Origin: Propionibacteriaceae bacterium
Lineage (GTDB): Bacteria > Actinomycetota > Actinomycetes > Propionibacteriales > Propionibacteriaceae
Direction: 5' to 3'
Length of the DNA: 64,000 nt
Assembly: GCA_031271975.1 (NCBI GenBank)
Contig: JAISUR010000037.1
Coordinates: 1-64,000 of the forward strand
Part shown: positions 19,755 to 29,005 of the stretch, one piece after another
How positions within the stretch are numbered: position 1 is the first letter of the stretch
Layout of the letters: each line of letters starts with the position of its first letter
Translations under genes and position numbers: made by a program
Notes under the pieces: generated by a model
What the model saw: the letters and a program-made list of their open reading frames with translations, nothing else
Databases searched by the model: none
Told to the model about the DNA's origin: nothing

Positions 19755-20105
19755 ATGAGCGATCTGATTGCGCAGATCACAGCGAGCGCCAAGCGCGACG
19801 ACATTCCCGATTTCCGCCCCGGCGATTCCCTGCGTGTGCACGTGCGGGTCATCGAGGGCAACCGCTCCCGCATCCAGGTGTTCGCCGGCGTGTGCATCGC
19901 GCGCAGCGGCTCCGGCATCGCGGAAGCGTTCACTGTCCGCAAGGTCTCCTTCGGCTCCGGCGTGGAGCGCACCTTCCCGCTGCATTCCCCGATCATCGAG
20001 AAGATCGAGGTGGAGCGTTTCGGCGATGTGCGCCGCGCCAAGCTGTATTACCTGCGCGGCCTGCGCGGCAAAGCCGCCAAGATCAAGGAAAAGCGCGACC
20101 GCTGA
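19755..20105 (+). CDS. rplS: 50S ribosomal protein L19
   Basis: A 116-residue large-subunit protein at the 30S-50S interface. The family core is clear: [19 protein letters not shown] (about 17-35), [38 protein letters not shown] and [18 protein letters not shown]. The start is ATG 19755 with GAGGA 8-12 bases upstream; in-frame codons before it are not conserved. It normally follows trmD closely, but here lies 5.8 kb away with its own upstream region. Confidence 0.97.
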   Translation: MSDLIAQITASAKRDDIPDFRPGDSLRVHVRVIEGNRSRIQVFAGVCIARSGSGIAEAFTVRKVSFGSGVERTFPLHSPIIEKIEVERFGDVRRAKLYYLRGLRGKAAKIKEKRDR

Positions 20106-20190
20106 ACCAGGTTCATGTCGCCGAGGCGATTTGCGGCCCATTTTGGTCACTGCCCGGTAAGCTGGACCCAGTCGTAGATGGGAGCCCGGC

Positions 20191-21234
20191 GTGAGTGAAG
20201 CGCATGACGGTGCCGGGCATCTGTATTTGCCCGGCCACTCAACGAGCACCAGCCGCCCGGAGCCGGAACCCGAACCGGTCACCACCAGTCCTGAACCGCA
20301 TTTCCAAACTGCGGCTCCCGTGTACGAGACATTCGGCGCGCAGTACAGCCCCGAGCTTCCCAGGTCAGACATCCCCGACGACATCTTTGACAGCGGTTCC
20401 CAGCCGGTAGTTCCGGACGAGACCGTGCTGGTGGAGGCTCCCGCCCATGCGGAGGAGCCGATGAAGAAGGCCAAACCGAAGAAGAAGCGCACTCCGCTGG
20501 GTGCTTTCGGCGCCGCGGTGCGCGAGATCGCCATCGTCGTGATAGGAGCCCTGATCGCGTCCACGTTGCTGCGGCTGTTCGTCATCCAGTTGTTCGAGAT
20601 TCCCTCCGGATCGATGGAGAACCTGCTGCAGAACAACGACCGGGTGGCAGTGCTGAAGCTCGGAGGGTATTCGCGCGGCGACGTCGTGGTGTTCAGCGAT
20701 TCGCAAGAATGGATGGCGGCGCCCGCGCCCGACGCCGACCCAGTGCACCAGGTGCTGTGGTTCGTCGGCCTCGCGCCGGACGAGAGCGTCGGCTACCTGA
20801 TCAAGCGGGTGATCGGCTTGCCGGGCGACCGGGTCAAGTGCTGCGATGCCGAGGGACGGGTGACTGTCAACGGCGTCGCGCTGGACGAGACGTCCTACCT
20901 TTACGTGGACCCGGTGACGCAGGAACAGGTCGAGCCGTCCATCTCTGCATTCGACGTGACCGTCCCGGAAGGCCGGCTCTTCGTGCTCGGAGACCACCGC
21001 AACTCATCGGCCGACTCGCGCTGCCACCTGGGCGACCCCTCTGAAACTGGGCCCCCGGGAATAGTGGGATTCGTGCCGCAGGAAGATGTGGTGGGCCGGG
21101 CGGTGGCCCTGGTGTATCCGTTCTCGCGGTTCACCGGCATTTCCCACCCGGCGTCATTCGACGAGATTCCCGCTCCCACGGAGACATCCACCGAGATTCT
21201 GCACATGGAAGTGCAACCCTGCGTCAGCAGGTGA
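20191..21234 (+). CDS. lepB: Signal peptidase I
   Basis: Membrane-bound leader peptidase that cleaves exported preproteins. 347 residues: a long Pro/Glu-rich cytoplasmic tail (1-100), one transmembrane helix (about 111-132), then the periplasm-side catalytic domain. The nucleophile is Ser141 in EIPSGSM, the general base Lys205 in YLIKRVIGLPGDRV. Box E is LFVLGDHRNSSADSR. The closing GFVPQEDVVGRAV is also typical. GTG 20191 follows GGGAG. It starts the lepB-rnhB-DUF2469 operon; rnhB begins 3 bases after its stop codon. Confidence 0.96.
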   Translation: MSEAHDGAGHLYLPGHSTSTSRPEPEPEPVTTSPEPHFQTAAPVYETFGAQYSPELPRSDIPDDIFDSGSQPVVPDETVLVEAPAHAEEPMKKAKPKKKRTPLGAFGAAVREIAIVVIGALIASTLLRLFVIQLFEIPSGSMENLLQNNDRVAVLKLGGYSRGDVVVFSDSQEWMAAPAPDADPVHQVLWFVGLAPDESVGYLIKRVIGLPGDRVKCCDAEGRVTVNGVALDETSYLYVDPVTQEQVEPSISAFDVTVPEGRLFVLGDHRNSSADSRCHLGDPSETGPPGIVGFVPQEDVVGRAVALVYPFSRFTGISHPASFDEIPAPTETSTEILHMEVQPCVSR

Positions 21235-21237
21235 GCG

Positions 21238-21855
21238 GTGCCCGGCACGCATGAGGCCGGTTTGGCCGCCCACGGATTCAACGTTGTCGCCGGCGCAGAC
21301 GAAGCCGGGCGCGGAGCGTGCGCCGGCCCGCTGGTGGCCGCCGCCGTCATCCTCCCCGTGGAGCCGATCGCGGGAATCGCCGACTCGAAGAAGCTCACCG
21401 CGGCCGCCCGGGAGAAGATGTTTCGTCAGATCACCGAGCGGGCATTGGGTTGCGCCACAGTGGTCGTCGAAGCGGCCGAGATAGACGAGATCGGCATCCA
21501 GCGGGCGAATCTGGATGCGCTGCGCCGGGCGCTGCTCCGCCTCGACCCCGCCCCGCAGTTCGCGCTCATCGACGGTTTCGGCCTGGACGGGTTGCCTTTT
21601 CCCTCGCTGGGAGTGTGGAAGGGCGACCAGGTGGCGGAGTGCGTTTCGGCGGCGTCGATCGTGGCGAAGGTGACCCGGGACCGCATCATGGACCGCCTGG
21701 CCCAGGAGTGTCCCGGCTATGGCTTTGAGGTCCACAAGGGCTATGGGACCGCGGCGCACCAAGCGGCGCTGGAGGCGTTGGGGCCGAGCCGCGCGCACCG
21801 GCTCTCCTTCGACAATGTGCGCGCCGCAATGACTGGTAGTGTGGATGGACGATGA
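21238..21855 (+). CDS. rnhB: Ribonuclease HII
   Basis: A 205-residue endonuclease that nicks at ribonucleotides in DNA and removes RNA from hybrids. Active-site residues: Asp-Glu in AGADEAGRGACAGPLVAAAV (about 18-37), Asp in FALIDGFGL, and Asp in SIVAKVTRDRIM, with the C-terminal FEVHKGYGTAAHQAAL loop. GTG 21238 is chosen because it is 3 bases after lepB and in frame. Its end overlaps the next gene in ATGA. Confidence 0.95.
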   Translation: MPGTHEAGLAAHGFNVVAGADEAGRGACAGPLVAAAVILPVEPIAGIADSKKLTAAAREKMFRQITERALGCATVVVEAAEIDEIGIQRANLDALRRALLRLDPAPQFALIDGFGLDGLPFPSLGVWKGDQVAECVSAASIVAKVTRDRIMDRLAQECPGYGFEVHKGYGTAAHQAALEALGPSRAHRLSFDNVRAAMTGSVDGR

Positions 21856-22166
21856 GCACCGAAGATCTGGAACAGTACGAATCCGAGCTGGAGTTGCAGC
21901 TCTATCGCGAATACAAAGACGTGGTCGGCATCTTCACCTACGCGGTGGAGACGGAGCGGCGCTTCTACCTGTGCAACGCCGTGGATCTCAAGGTCCGCAC
22001 CGAGGGCGGCGACGTCTACTACGAGGTGTCCATGGGCGACGCCTGGGTGTGGGACATGTACCGCCCGGCGCGTTTCGTGAAGAGCGCCAAGGTGCTCACG
22101 TTCCGCGACGTCTCCATCGAGGAGATTGCCCACTCCGACCTGAGCGTCCCCGAGGATCTTTCGTAG
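21852..22166 (+). CDS. DUF2469 family protein
   Basis: A 104-residue actinobacteria-specific protein of unknown function. The family signature is intact: YESELELQLYREYKDVVGIF near the start and WDMYRPARFVKSAKVLTFRD near residues 65-85. It contains no membrane segment. It overlaps rnhB by 4 bases, the same order as in M. tuberculosis (Rv2901c), so it belongs to the lepB-rnhB operon. Confidence 0.9.
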   Translation: MSTEDLEQYESELELQLYREYKDVVGIFTYAVETERRFYLCNAVDLKVRTEGGDVYYEVSMGDAWVWDMYRPARFVKSAKVLTFRDVSIEEIAHSDLSVPEDLS

Positions 22167-22203
22167 CGGCGGTCTATTACATATTGTCCGCAGGAGAAAT
22201 GCT

Positions 22204-23838
22204 GTGCTGCTTATAGACCTTTTGGAAGAGAACGCCGTCAAGTATCCCGACGACGTGGCGCTCGTCGAGTTGAACCCCATTCCAGACGACGCGGAGAACT
22301 TGCGCTGGCAGGAGTACGAGCTGGTGGAGACGGGCCACGATCCGCATTTCCGGCGCGAGTTGACCTGGCGGGAGTTCGACGAGCGGGCCAACAGCTTCGC
22401 GAACCTGCTGCGGGCAAAGGGCGTCCAAAAGGGCGACAAGGTGGCCATCCTGCTCATGAACTGCATCGACTGGCTGCCAATCTACTTCGGCGTGCTGAAG
22501 GCGGGCGCGGTCGTCGCCCCGCTGAACTTCCGCTACACGGCCGCCGAGATCTCCCACTGCGTCAATATCGCCGACGCGTCCGTGCTGGTCTTCGGACCCG
22601 AATTCACCGAGCGCTTGGGCCAGGTGCGCGGCGAACTGCCCGGTGTGCGCGAGTTCATTTTCGTGGGCATGGACCGGCCGGCGTACGCGGCCAGTTTCGA
22701 GGGGCTCATCGGAGAGTTCCCGGCATCCAAGCCTGAGGTCGCGCTCGCAGCGGATGACAACGCGGCTGTCTATTACTCGTCGGGGACGACCGGGATGCCG
22801 AAAGCGATCCTGCACACCCACCGCAGCCTGCATTCCGGCGCGGTCACTGAACAGGCGCATCATTCGCAGACCAAAGACGACGTTTTCATCCTGATCCCGC
22901 CGCTTTACCACACCGGCGCGAAAATGCACTGGTTCGGGTCGCTGCTGACGGGCGGGCGCGCCGTGATTCTGAAAGGCACCGACCCGCGCTGGGTCATTGA
23001 GACGGCCGCCAATGAGCAGGCGACGATTGTCTGGTTGCTGGTGCCCTGGGCCCAGGACATCCTGGACGCCATTGACGCGGGACGCATCGACCTGGACAGC
23101 TACGACCTGAGCAGGTGGCGCTTGATGCATATCGGGGCGCAGCCGGTGCCGCCCAGCCTGATCCGGCGTTGGAAACAGCACTTTCCGCACCACCAGTACG
23201 ACACCAATTACGGCCTGTCCGAGTCGCTGGGACCAGGCGCAGTGCACTTGGGTGTGGACAACATCCACAAAGTCGGGGCGATCGGGAAGGCCGGCCACGG
23301 CTGGGCCACCCGCATCGTGGACGAATCCGGCGCGGATGTGCCGCGCGGGCAGGTGGGGGAGCTGTTGGTGCTCGGGCCCGGCCTGATGAAGGAGTATTTC
23401 AAGGATCCTGAGGCGACGGCCGCCACCTTGCGCGACGGCTGGCTGTTCACCGGCGACATGGCCATGGAAGACGCCGACGGCTTCATATACCTGGTCGACC
23501 GCAAGAAGGACGTCATCATCACCGGCGGCGAGAACATCTACCCCGTACAGGTGGAGGATTTCTTGCGCGGCCACGACGCCGTCAAGGATGCGGCCGTCAT
23601 CGGCGTCCCCGACCGCCGCCTGGGCGAGATCGCGGCGGCGATCATCGAGCTGAAGCCGGGCGCGGTCGCCACCACCGCCGACATAGTCGCCTTCGCGGAA
23701 GGCCTGCCGCGCTACAAGCGCCCGCGCGTGGTCATCTTCGACCGCGTCCCGCGCAACGCCACCGGCAAGATCGAAAAGCCAAAGCTGCGCAAGCGCTACC
23801 ACGCCGAAGGCATAGTCGCCCGTGAGACGGAGAGCTAA
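22204..23838 (+). CDS. AMP-forming acyl-CoA synthetase
   Basis: A 544-residue ANL-superfamily enzyme that activates a carboxylic acid, probably a fatty acid, to its CoA thioester through an acyl-adenylate. The nucleotide loop is YYSSGTTGMPKAILHTH (about 191-207). Motif A5 is NYGLSESLG, A7 WLFTGDMAMEDADGF, A8 DRKKDVIITGGENIYPVQVE, and the acyl-transfer Lys is in NATGKIEKPKLRKRY. No carrier domain is fused. GTG 22204 follows AGGAGA by 6 bases. A palindrome after the gene (23862-23883) probably ends its transcript. Chain length is unknown. Confidence 0.88.
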   Translation: MLLIDLLEENAVKYPDDVALVELNPIPDDAENLRWQEYELVETGHDPHFRRELTWREFDERANSFANLLRAKGVQKGDKVAILLMNCIDWLPIYFGVLKAGAVVAPLNFRYTAAEISHCVNIADASVLVFGPEFTERLGQVRGELPGVREFIFVGMDRPAYAASFEGLIGEFPASKPEVALAADDNAAVYYSSGTTGMPKAILHTHRSLHSGAVTEQAHHSQTKDDVFILIPPLYHTGAKMHWFGSLLTGGRAVILKGTDPRWVIETAANEQATIVWLLVPWAQDILDAIDAGRIDLDSYDLSRWRLMHIGAQPVPPSLIRRWKQHFPHHQYDTNYGLSESLGPGAVHLGVDNIHKVGAIGKAGHGWATRIVDESGADVPRGQVGELLVLGPGLMKEYFKDPEATAATLRDGWLFTGDMAMEDADGFIYLVDRKKDVIITGGENIYPVQVEDFLRGHDAVKDAAVIGVPDRRLGEIAAAIIELKPGAVATTADIVAFAEGLPRYKRPRVVIFDRVPRNATGKIEKPKLRKRYHAEGIVARETES

Positions 23839-23861
23839 TCGTCGAACCCTGACACCGCCTA

Positions 23862-23883
23862 ACATGGGACTTGGTTCCCATGT
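23862..23883. terminator. Palindromic hairpin after the acyl-CoA synthetase gene
   Basis: ACATGGGA-CTTGGT-TCCCATGT, a perfect 8-bp stem with 6-nt loop, 24 bases after the stop codon. There is no T run, so it may be a terminator without a clear tail or a protein-binding palindrome. Confidence 0.5.
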
Positions 23884-23972
23884 CGCAAATCTTGCTCCGC
23901 TCCTATCATGATGCGTGAGCGGAGGAGCGAGTATGGGCGATCTGGCGCACTGGCGCTGGCCGGGAGTCTGCC

Positions 23973-25538
23973 ATGCCCGATAGCACCAATCCGCGCCGCG
24001 CCGCACTTGCCCTGGCAGATCCCAAGACGCCCGCCAAGACACTGGCGATGATCGCCGGAAAACACCGCGAGCTTTGGCCGCAGGTGGCCGGGCATCCCAA
24101 CGTCTATCCGCAACTGTTGGACTACCTGGACAGCCACGGCGACACCCTGACCCGGCGGGCGGTCGCGGCGCACCGACATGTCGCTGCGCCCAGCTTTTCC
24201 AAGGTCGCCGAGACCACGAACCCGCGGCGTTTCGAGGCCCCGCGCCACGGCTCGCGGTCGCTGCTCACCCGGTCTCCGGCTGGCGGTGTGGGCTGGGCCC
24301 TGGGCTTGGGCTTGGTGGGCCTGGCCGGAGTGTCCGCCGCGCTGGTGGCCCACCAGGTGAGCGATGGAGTCTATTTCGGCGCCGCGGCCGCTGTAGCGCA
24401 ACTCATGCTGCTGGGGCTGGTGCTGGGTGTGAGTTGCCACCTCGTGGTGCGACCCGGTTCGCTGGCGCGGATATTGGGATGGGTGCAGGGAGTTGGATTC
24501 GCGGTGTTGTTGGCTTTCGCCCAAAGCATGTGGACTCCCGGCGCCGCGGCGGCGATGGCCGGCCAGGCGCCCGCCGTACCGCTGCCGGCCGTGTTGCCGC
24601 TCGGAGCGCTCACACTGGCCACGCTGGGGGGTGTCGCCGCTGTCGCCGCGGGCAAGCTGAGCGCCGCGGACAAACTGCGTGCCGCCCCAGTGGTGTCCGC
24701 GGTCGTCGCGGGCCTCGGCCTGCTGGAGTTGGGCTACGCGTTCGGATACCAGTCGGTCGCGTTCCCGGTGGGATACACGGGCTTTCTCAAAGCATTCGCG
24801 TTGGCAGCGGGCTTCGCAGCCACCGTGTGGGTGTGCGGGTGTTGCCTGCCGGACACCGGTTGGCAAGGGTTGTTGGTGCTGCCGCCGCAGTCCCGCAACG
24901 CGTTCGCCGCCGCCAGTGCGGCATGTGTTGTTGGCGCCGTACTGCTGGGCGTCGCCGAACCAGTCAGCTTTGCCTGGCTGTTGCCCGTCGTGGGATCCGC
25001 TGGAGGCGTGCTGGCTCTGATCGGGCGTCCAGCCGGGGTGCCGCTCCACCTCATCGGAGCCGCGGGCACCGCTGTCTATTTCACCGTGTGGGCGCTGCCC
25101 AACGCCTTTGCGCCCGATGCCGGGCCGGTAAACGTTCTCGCCGGCGCTTTCGCCTTGGCGAGCATCGCGGCGGCGGCATGGTCGGCGCGACACGCGCAAG
25201 AGGCTCTGGGCCGGGCGCAGCCGAGTACCCCGGCGTCCAACTCCACAGGGCGGATCTCCCTTTTCGACGCGATCATCTTGCCTTGCGACGCGGGCCTGAT
25301 CGTCTTGGGCGGCGTCTTGTTCGCGGCGCAGATCCAGTCCCTGCTGGCCTCCGGTTTCCAAATCGCGTCGGTGGTGGCCTTGGCGATTTGGGCCATCCCG
25401 GTCGCCCTGGGCGCGGCCAGCGCCAAACAGGTGCTTTCCGGCAGCCCGCGCCGCAGCGGATTGGACGTCGGCGCGGTGATCCTGGCGGGCCTGATCGTGC
25501 TGTGCTCGCTCGCCGGTTTGCTGGTTTCTGTCGCTTGA
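23973..25538 (+). CDS. Membrane protein with N-terminal leucine-rich-repeat-variant domain
   Basis: 521 residues of unknown function. Residues 1-70 match the short variant-LRV domain seen at the start of many actinobacterial membrane proteins: ALALADPKTPAKTLAMIAGK then HRELWPQVAGHPNVYPQLLD and a closing TRRAVAAHR. From about residue 105 there are some 12 hydrophobic helices and little else, with short loops and no recognisable transporter motif. ATG 23973 has GGGAG upstream. It precedes secY, where rplO would be expected. Its role could be sensing or membrane scaffolding; nothing in the sequence decides it. Confidence 0.7.
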   Translation: MPDSTNPRRAALALADPKTPAKTLAMIAGKHRELWPQVAGHPNVYPQLLDYLDSHGDTLTRRAVAAHRHVAAPSFSKVAETTNPRRFEAPRHGSRSLLTRSPAGGVGWALGLGLVGLAGVSAALVAHQVSDGVYFGAAAAVAQLMLLGLVLGVSCHLVVRPGSLARILGWVQGVGFAVLLAFAQSMWTPGAAAAMAGQAPAVPLPAVLPLGALTLATLGGVAAVAAGKLSAADKLRAAPVVSAVVAGLGLLELGYAFGYQSVAFPVGYTGFLKAFALAAGFAATVWVCGCCLPDTGWQGLLVLPPQSRNAFAAASAACVVGAVLLGVAEPVSFAWLLPVVGSAGGVLALIGRPAGVPLHLIGAAGTAVYFTVWALPNAFAPDAGPVNVLAGAFALASIAAAAWSARHAQEALGRAQPSTPASNSTGRISLFDAIILPCDAGLIVLGGVLFAAQIQSLLASGFQIASVVALAIWAIPVALGAASAKQVLSGSPRRSGLDVGAVILAGLIVLCSLAGLLVSVA

Positions 25539-25625
25539 TGAGAGTCGAATGTGTGATATCCGGCTTGTGTTGGTAGAGTCTGACAGGCTGCGCGCACTGT
25601 GCGCGAGCTAGAGGAGAGTATCTAC

Positions 25626-26954
25626 ATGCTGTCTGCTTTCGCGAACGCTTTCCGGACACCGGATCTGCGGAAGAAGATCCTGTTCACCTTGTTCGTGTTG
25701 CTCATCTTCCGCATCGGATCGGTCATCCCGACGCCGAACGTGAACATGGTCAACGTGAACCAGTGCCGCATCGACGCGGCCGCCGACGACACGACCGGCC
25801 TGTACTCGATGATCAACCTCTTCTCGGGCGGTGCACTGTTGCAGTTGGCGATCTTCGCCCTCGGCATCATGCCGTACATCACCGCATCCATCATCCTGCA
25901 ACTCCTCACAGTGGTGATCCCGCGGTTGGAGGCCCTCAAGAAGGAGGGCGCCTCCGGGACGGCTAAGATCACCCAATACACGCGGTATCTCACATTGGTG
26001 CTGGCGGTCCTCAACTCGACGGCGTTCGTCACGCTGGCCGTCAACAAGCAACTCTTCTCCGGCTGCGACAAGGACTTGGTCTACGACGCGAGCCTGTTCC
26101 CGATCATTGTCATGATCCTCACGATGACGGCCGGCACGGGCGTGATCATGTGGCTGGGCGAGCTCATCACCGACCGCGGCGTGGGCAACGGCATGTCGGT
26201 CATGATCTTCACGCAGATCGCCGCGCAGTTCCCGGCTTCGCTGTGGAGCGTCAAGGAATCACAGGGCTCCGAGGGCGCTGGCTGGATCGTCTTCACGATT
26301 GTCTTGGCCATCGGCTTGGCCGTCATGGCCGCGGTCATCTACGTCGAGCAGGCGCAGCGGCGCATCCCGGTGCAGTACGCCAAGCGGATGGTCGGGCGGC
26401 GCCTGGTAGGAGGGACGACGACCTACATCCCGATGAAGGTCAACCAGGCCGGTGTCATCCCCGTCATCTTCGCCTCTTCAATCCTCTACTTGCCGATGTT
26501 GTACGCCCAGTTCCAGCCGGGCACCACGGAAAATCCCAACCCGGTCGCCAGTTGGATCATCGCCAACTTGTCGAATGGGAACTCGTGGCAGTATTCCGTG
26601 ATCTTCGCGGCGCTCATCATCGGTTTTGCCTACTTCTACGTCTCCATCACCTTCAACGCCGACGAGGTTGCCGACAATATGAAGAAGTACGGCGGGTTCA
26701 TTCCGGGCACCAGGGCCGGCGGGCCGACGTCGCGCTACCTGCGCTACGTGCTCAACCGGCTCACTTTCCCCGGCTCGCTCTACCTGGCGGTGATCTCGCT
26801 CATCCCGACTGTCGCCTTCATGACGCTGGGCACCCAGACGAAGTTCGTCTTCGGCGGCACGTCCATCCTGATCATCGTGGGCGTCGGCCTCGACACGGTC
26901 AAACAGATTCAAAGCCAGCTGCAACAGCGCAACTACGAAGGATTCCTCAGGTGA
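25626..26954 (+). CDS. secY: Preprotein translocase subunit SecY
   Basis: The 442-residue channel subunit of the Sec translocon with ten membrane helices. It begins [20 protein letters not shown]. Recognisable segments are [20 protein letters not shown] (the plug and TM2 region), GLYSMINL upstream, [17 protein letters not shown], the cytoplasmic loop [20 protein letters not shown] and the end [20 protein letters not shown]. The start ATG 25626 follows GAGGAGAG; an earlier in-frame GTG at 25599 would bring that site into the coding part. TAGAGT at 25574-25579 is a likely -10, so the gene may have its own promoter. Its TGA overlaps adk. Confidence 0.97.
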   Translation: MLSAFANAFRTPDLRKKILFTLFVLLIFRIGSVIPTPNVNMVNVNQCRIDAAADDTTGLYSMINLFSGGALLQLAIFALGIMPYITASIILQLLTVVIPRLEALKKEGASGTAKITQYTRYLTLVLAVLNSTAFVTLAVNKQLFSGCDKDLVYDASLFPIIVMILTMTAGTGVIMWLGELITDRGVGNGMSVMIFTQIAAQFPASLWSVKESQGSEGAGWIVFTIVLAIGLAVMAAVIYVEQAQRRIPVQYAKRMVGRRLVGGTTTYIPMKVNQAGVIPVIFASSILYLPMLYAQFQPGTTENPNPVASWIIANLSNGNSWQYSVIFAALIIGFAYFYVSITFNADEVADNMKKYGGFIPGTRAGGPTSRYLRYVLNRLTFPGSLYLAVISLIPTVAFMTLGTQTKFVFGGTSILIIVGVGLDTVKQIQSQLQQRNYEGFLR

Positions 26955-27523
26955 GACTGCTCATCATGGGCCCTCCCGGCGTCGGGAAGGGCACACAAGC
27001 CAAAGGCATCGCGGAACATTACGGCGTCCCCGCCATCTCCACCGGGGACATCTTCCGGGCCAACGTCAAGAACAAGACGCCGCTCGGCCTCGAAGTCGCC
27101 CGCATCATGGAAGAGGGCGGCTACGTCCCCGACGAGATCACCGATTCGATCGTGAACGACCGGCTGGCCGCGCCCGACGCGGCTGGCGGCTGGCTGCTTG
27201 ACGGCTATCCGCGCACTCCGGGCCAGGTGGCCTCGCTGGACGCCGAGTTGGCCCGCACCGGCACCGCCATCGACGCCGTCATCTCCTTGGTCGCCGATCA
27301 GGCCCCGCTCATCGAGCGGCTCCTGAAGCGCGCCCAGATTGAAGGCCGGGCCGACGACAACGCGGAGACGATCGCCCGCCGCATGGAGGTCTACAACGAG
27401 GCGACGGATCCGCTGCTGGCCACATATCGCGAGCGCGGCCTGTTGGTAGAGGTGGATGGCATCGGCGGCATCGAGGAAGTGGCCGCCCGGATTACCGCGG
27501 CGCTGGACGCCAGGCTCGCCTAG
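26951..27523 (+). CDS. adk: Adenylate kinase, short form
   Basis: A 190-residue enzyme balancing ATP, ADP and AMP. The P-loop GPPGVGKGT is at 7-15, AMP-site motifs are STGDIFR and [11 protein letters not shown], and the LID arginines are in [13 protein letters not shown]. There is no zinc-finger LID insertion, as expected for the actinobacterial short form. GTG 26951 overlaps the secY stop codon (GTGA), and its TAG shares a base with the map GTG, so secY-adk-map is one transcript. Confidence 0.96.
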   Translation: MRLLIMGPPGVGKGTQAKGIAEHYGVPAISTGDIFRANVKNKTPLGLEVARIMEEGGYVPDEITDSIVNDRLAAPDAAGGWLLDGYPRTPGQVASLDAELARTGTAIDAVISLVADQAPLIERLLKRAQIEGRADDNAETIARRMEVYNEATDPLLATYRERGLLVEVDGIGGIEEVAARITAALDARLA

Positions 27524-28359
27524 TGCTCTTGCGTGCCAGATTCGAGTTGAAGTCCGAAGCCCAAATACGGGCTATGCGGGCCAGCGGGCTGATCGTGTCC
27601 AACATCCTGGACGACTTGTGCGACCGCGCCCGCCCGGGTGTGACCACCCGCGAATTGGACGAACGGGCGCGGGAGATGATCGCAGCGGCCGGCGCGGTGT
27701 CCAGCTTCTTGGGTTACGGGGAGCATTTCGGTGTTCCGCCGTTTCCGGCCGTGACTTGCATTTCCGTCAACGACCGCATTGTCCACGGCATCCCCGACGA
27801 TGTGCCGCTGGCGGCGGGCGACATCGCCTCCATCGATTTCGGGGTGGAAAAGGACGGTTGGCACGGCGATTCCGCGCGCACGGTGCTGGTGGGCCAGGTT
27901 TCCGAAAGGGCGCGGGCGCTGTCCGAAGCCACCCGTGAAGCGCTGTGGACGGGTATTGCCACGCTCAAGGTGGGCCGCCGCATCGGCGATGTGGGCCATG
28001 CGATTTCCGAATCGCTGAAGAAAAGCGGCGGCAACTTCTCGGTCGTGCGGCAATTCGTCGGCCACGGCATCGGCTCCCAGATGCACATGGATCCGGACGT
28101 GCCCAACTTCGGGCGGCCAGGCAAGGGCCCGCGGATCGAGGCCGGGATGTGCCTGGCCATCGAGCCGATCATTTCCGCTGGGTCTCCCGTCGGCGTCACC
28201 TTGGACGACGAATGGACGGTCGTCACCCGCGACCACTCGCTGGCCGCGCATTGGGAGCACACCGTCGCCATCACGAAGCAAGGATTGTGGGTGCTGACGG
28301 CAGCCGATGGCGGTGAGGCCGAGTTGCGGGCCCGGGGAGTGCCGTTCGCGCCCGTGTGA
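27523..28359 (+). CDS. map: Methionine aminopeptidase type I
   Basis: A 278-residue metalloenzyme removing N-terminal Met from new proteins. All five metal ligands are visible: Asp in ASIDFGVEKDGWHGDSAR (two Asp), His in VGHGIGSQMH, Glu in CLAIEPI and Glu in WEHTVAIT. The substrate-pocket region SVNDRIVHGIP is also present. Start GTG 27523 overlaps the adk stop codon by one base. In many actinobacteria infA follows; here the next gene has its own promoter and encodes an RDD protein. Confidence 0.96.
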   Translation: MLLRARFELKSEAQIRAMRASGLIVSNILDDLCDRARPGVTTRELDERAREMIAAAGAVSSFLGYGEHFGVPPFPAVTCISVNDRIVHGIPDDVPLAAGDIASIDFGVEKDGWHGDSARTVLVGQVSERARALSEATREALWTGIATLKVGRRIGDVGHAISESLKKSGGNFSVVRQFVGHGIGSQMHMDPDVPNFGRPGKGPRIEAGMCLAIEPIISAGSPVGVTLDDEWTVVTRDHSLAAHWEHTVAITKQGLWVLTAADGGEAELRARGVPFAPV

Positions 28360-28372
28360 CGCTCCATGTCGG

Positions 28373-28385
28373 TACGCTTCTGCCA
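28373..28385 (+). promoter_or_regulatory. Candidate leaderless promoter -10 of the RDD gene
   Basis: TACGCT (28373-28378) lies exactly 6 nt before ATG 28385. No Shine-Dalgarno-like purine run is present upstream of that ATG, supporting a transcript that begins at the start codon. Confidence 0.45.
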
Positions 28386-28939
28386 TGGTTAGGCGTCGCA
28401 TGCTGGCTGGGGCGATAGACATTGGGTGTCTGCTCGCATGGGCCGCCATCATTACCGGCGGCTACTGGCTGCTCCAGGCGTGGCTTCCGCCGCTCAACAC
28501 CATTGCCGGGCAAGCCGCCTTGGGCGCGGCCGTCGGGATTCCCGCGTTGGCCTGCTTTGCCGCCTGGGAGTCGGGCCGCAAACAGGGGACGCCGGGCAAA
28601 CAGCGCTACGGGCTGCGAGTGCACGGCCGCCGGGCGGGCGAGCGTGTCGGCTTTGGGCGGGCCCTGGTGCGCAACGCCGCGAAAATCGCTCTGCCGGTGT
28701 TCCTCGCCCACCAGGGGCTCGTCGCCTTCCCGCCGGCCGGGATCGACGGCTGGACACTCGCCGCGGTGGCCGTGTTGCTGCCGGTGAGCTATGTGGTGGA
28801 GGCCGTCGTCGGCAACACGGCCTACGACATCCTGGCCGGCACCCGCGTCACCGAGCGTGCGGGGCGGGCGCTCGCCGACCCGGCCGCCGCGGAGCCGGAC
28901 GAAGTTGCGCCCGCCGCGGCGCCCCGGCGCGCGTGGTGA
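28385..28939 (+). CDS. RDD family membrane protein
   Basis: A 184-residue membrane protein with the RDD hallmarks: a charged start VRRRMLAGAIDIGCLLAWA (Arg and Asp in the first helix), GKQRYGLRVHGRRAGERVGF after the second, and a third helix region LAAVAVLLPVSYVVEAVVGN. An Ala/Pro-rich cytoplasmic tail ends it. Function in the family is unproven; some members affect transport or immunity. The start ATG 28385 is supported by the -10 element 6 nt upstream; an upstream in-frame start at 28307 lies inside map. Confidence 0.78.
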   Translation: MVRRRMLAGAIDIGCLLAWAAIITGGYWLLQAWLPPLNTIAGQAALGAAVGIPALACFAAWESGRKQGTPGKQRYGLRVHGRRAGERVGFGRALVRNAAKIALPVFLAHQGLVAFPPAGIDGWTLAAVAVLLPVSYVVEAVVGNTAYDILAGTRVTERAGRALADPAAAEPDEVAPAAAPRRAW

Positions 28940-29005
28940 GCCGATGACGGGAACTGAAAAGCAACTGAAATAAGCCCGAAACACCCCCATGGAAATCTGG
29001 GGTCT

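Noticed and set aside
22177..24042. A 621-codon minus-strand frame opposite the acyl-CoA synthetase gene
   Set aside because: Shadow of a gene with complete adenylation motifs; no plausible start or domain.
23859..25361. A 500-codon minus-strand frame rich in Gln, Arg and His
   Set aside because: Opposite the LRV membrane protein, whose hydrophobic helices and N-terminal domain are recognisable; composition is that of an antisense shadow.
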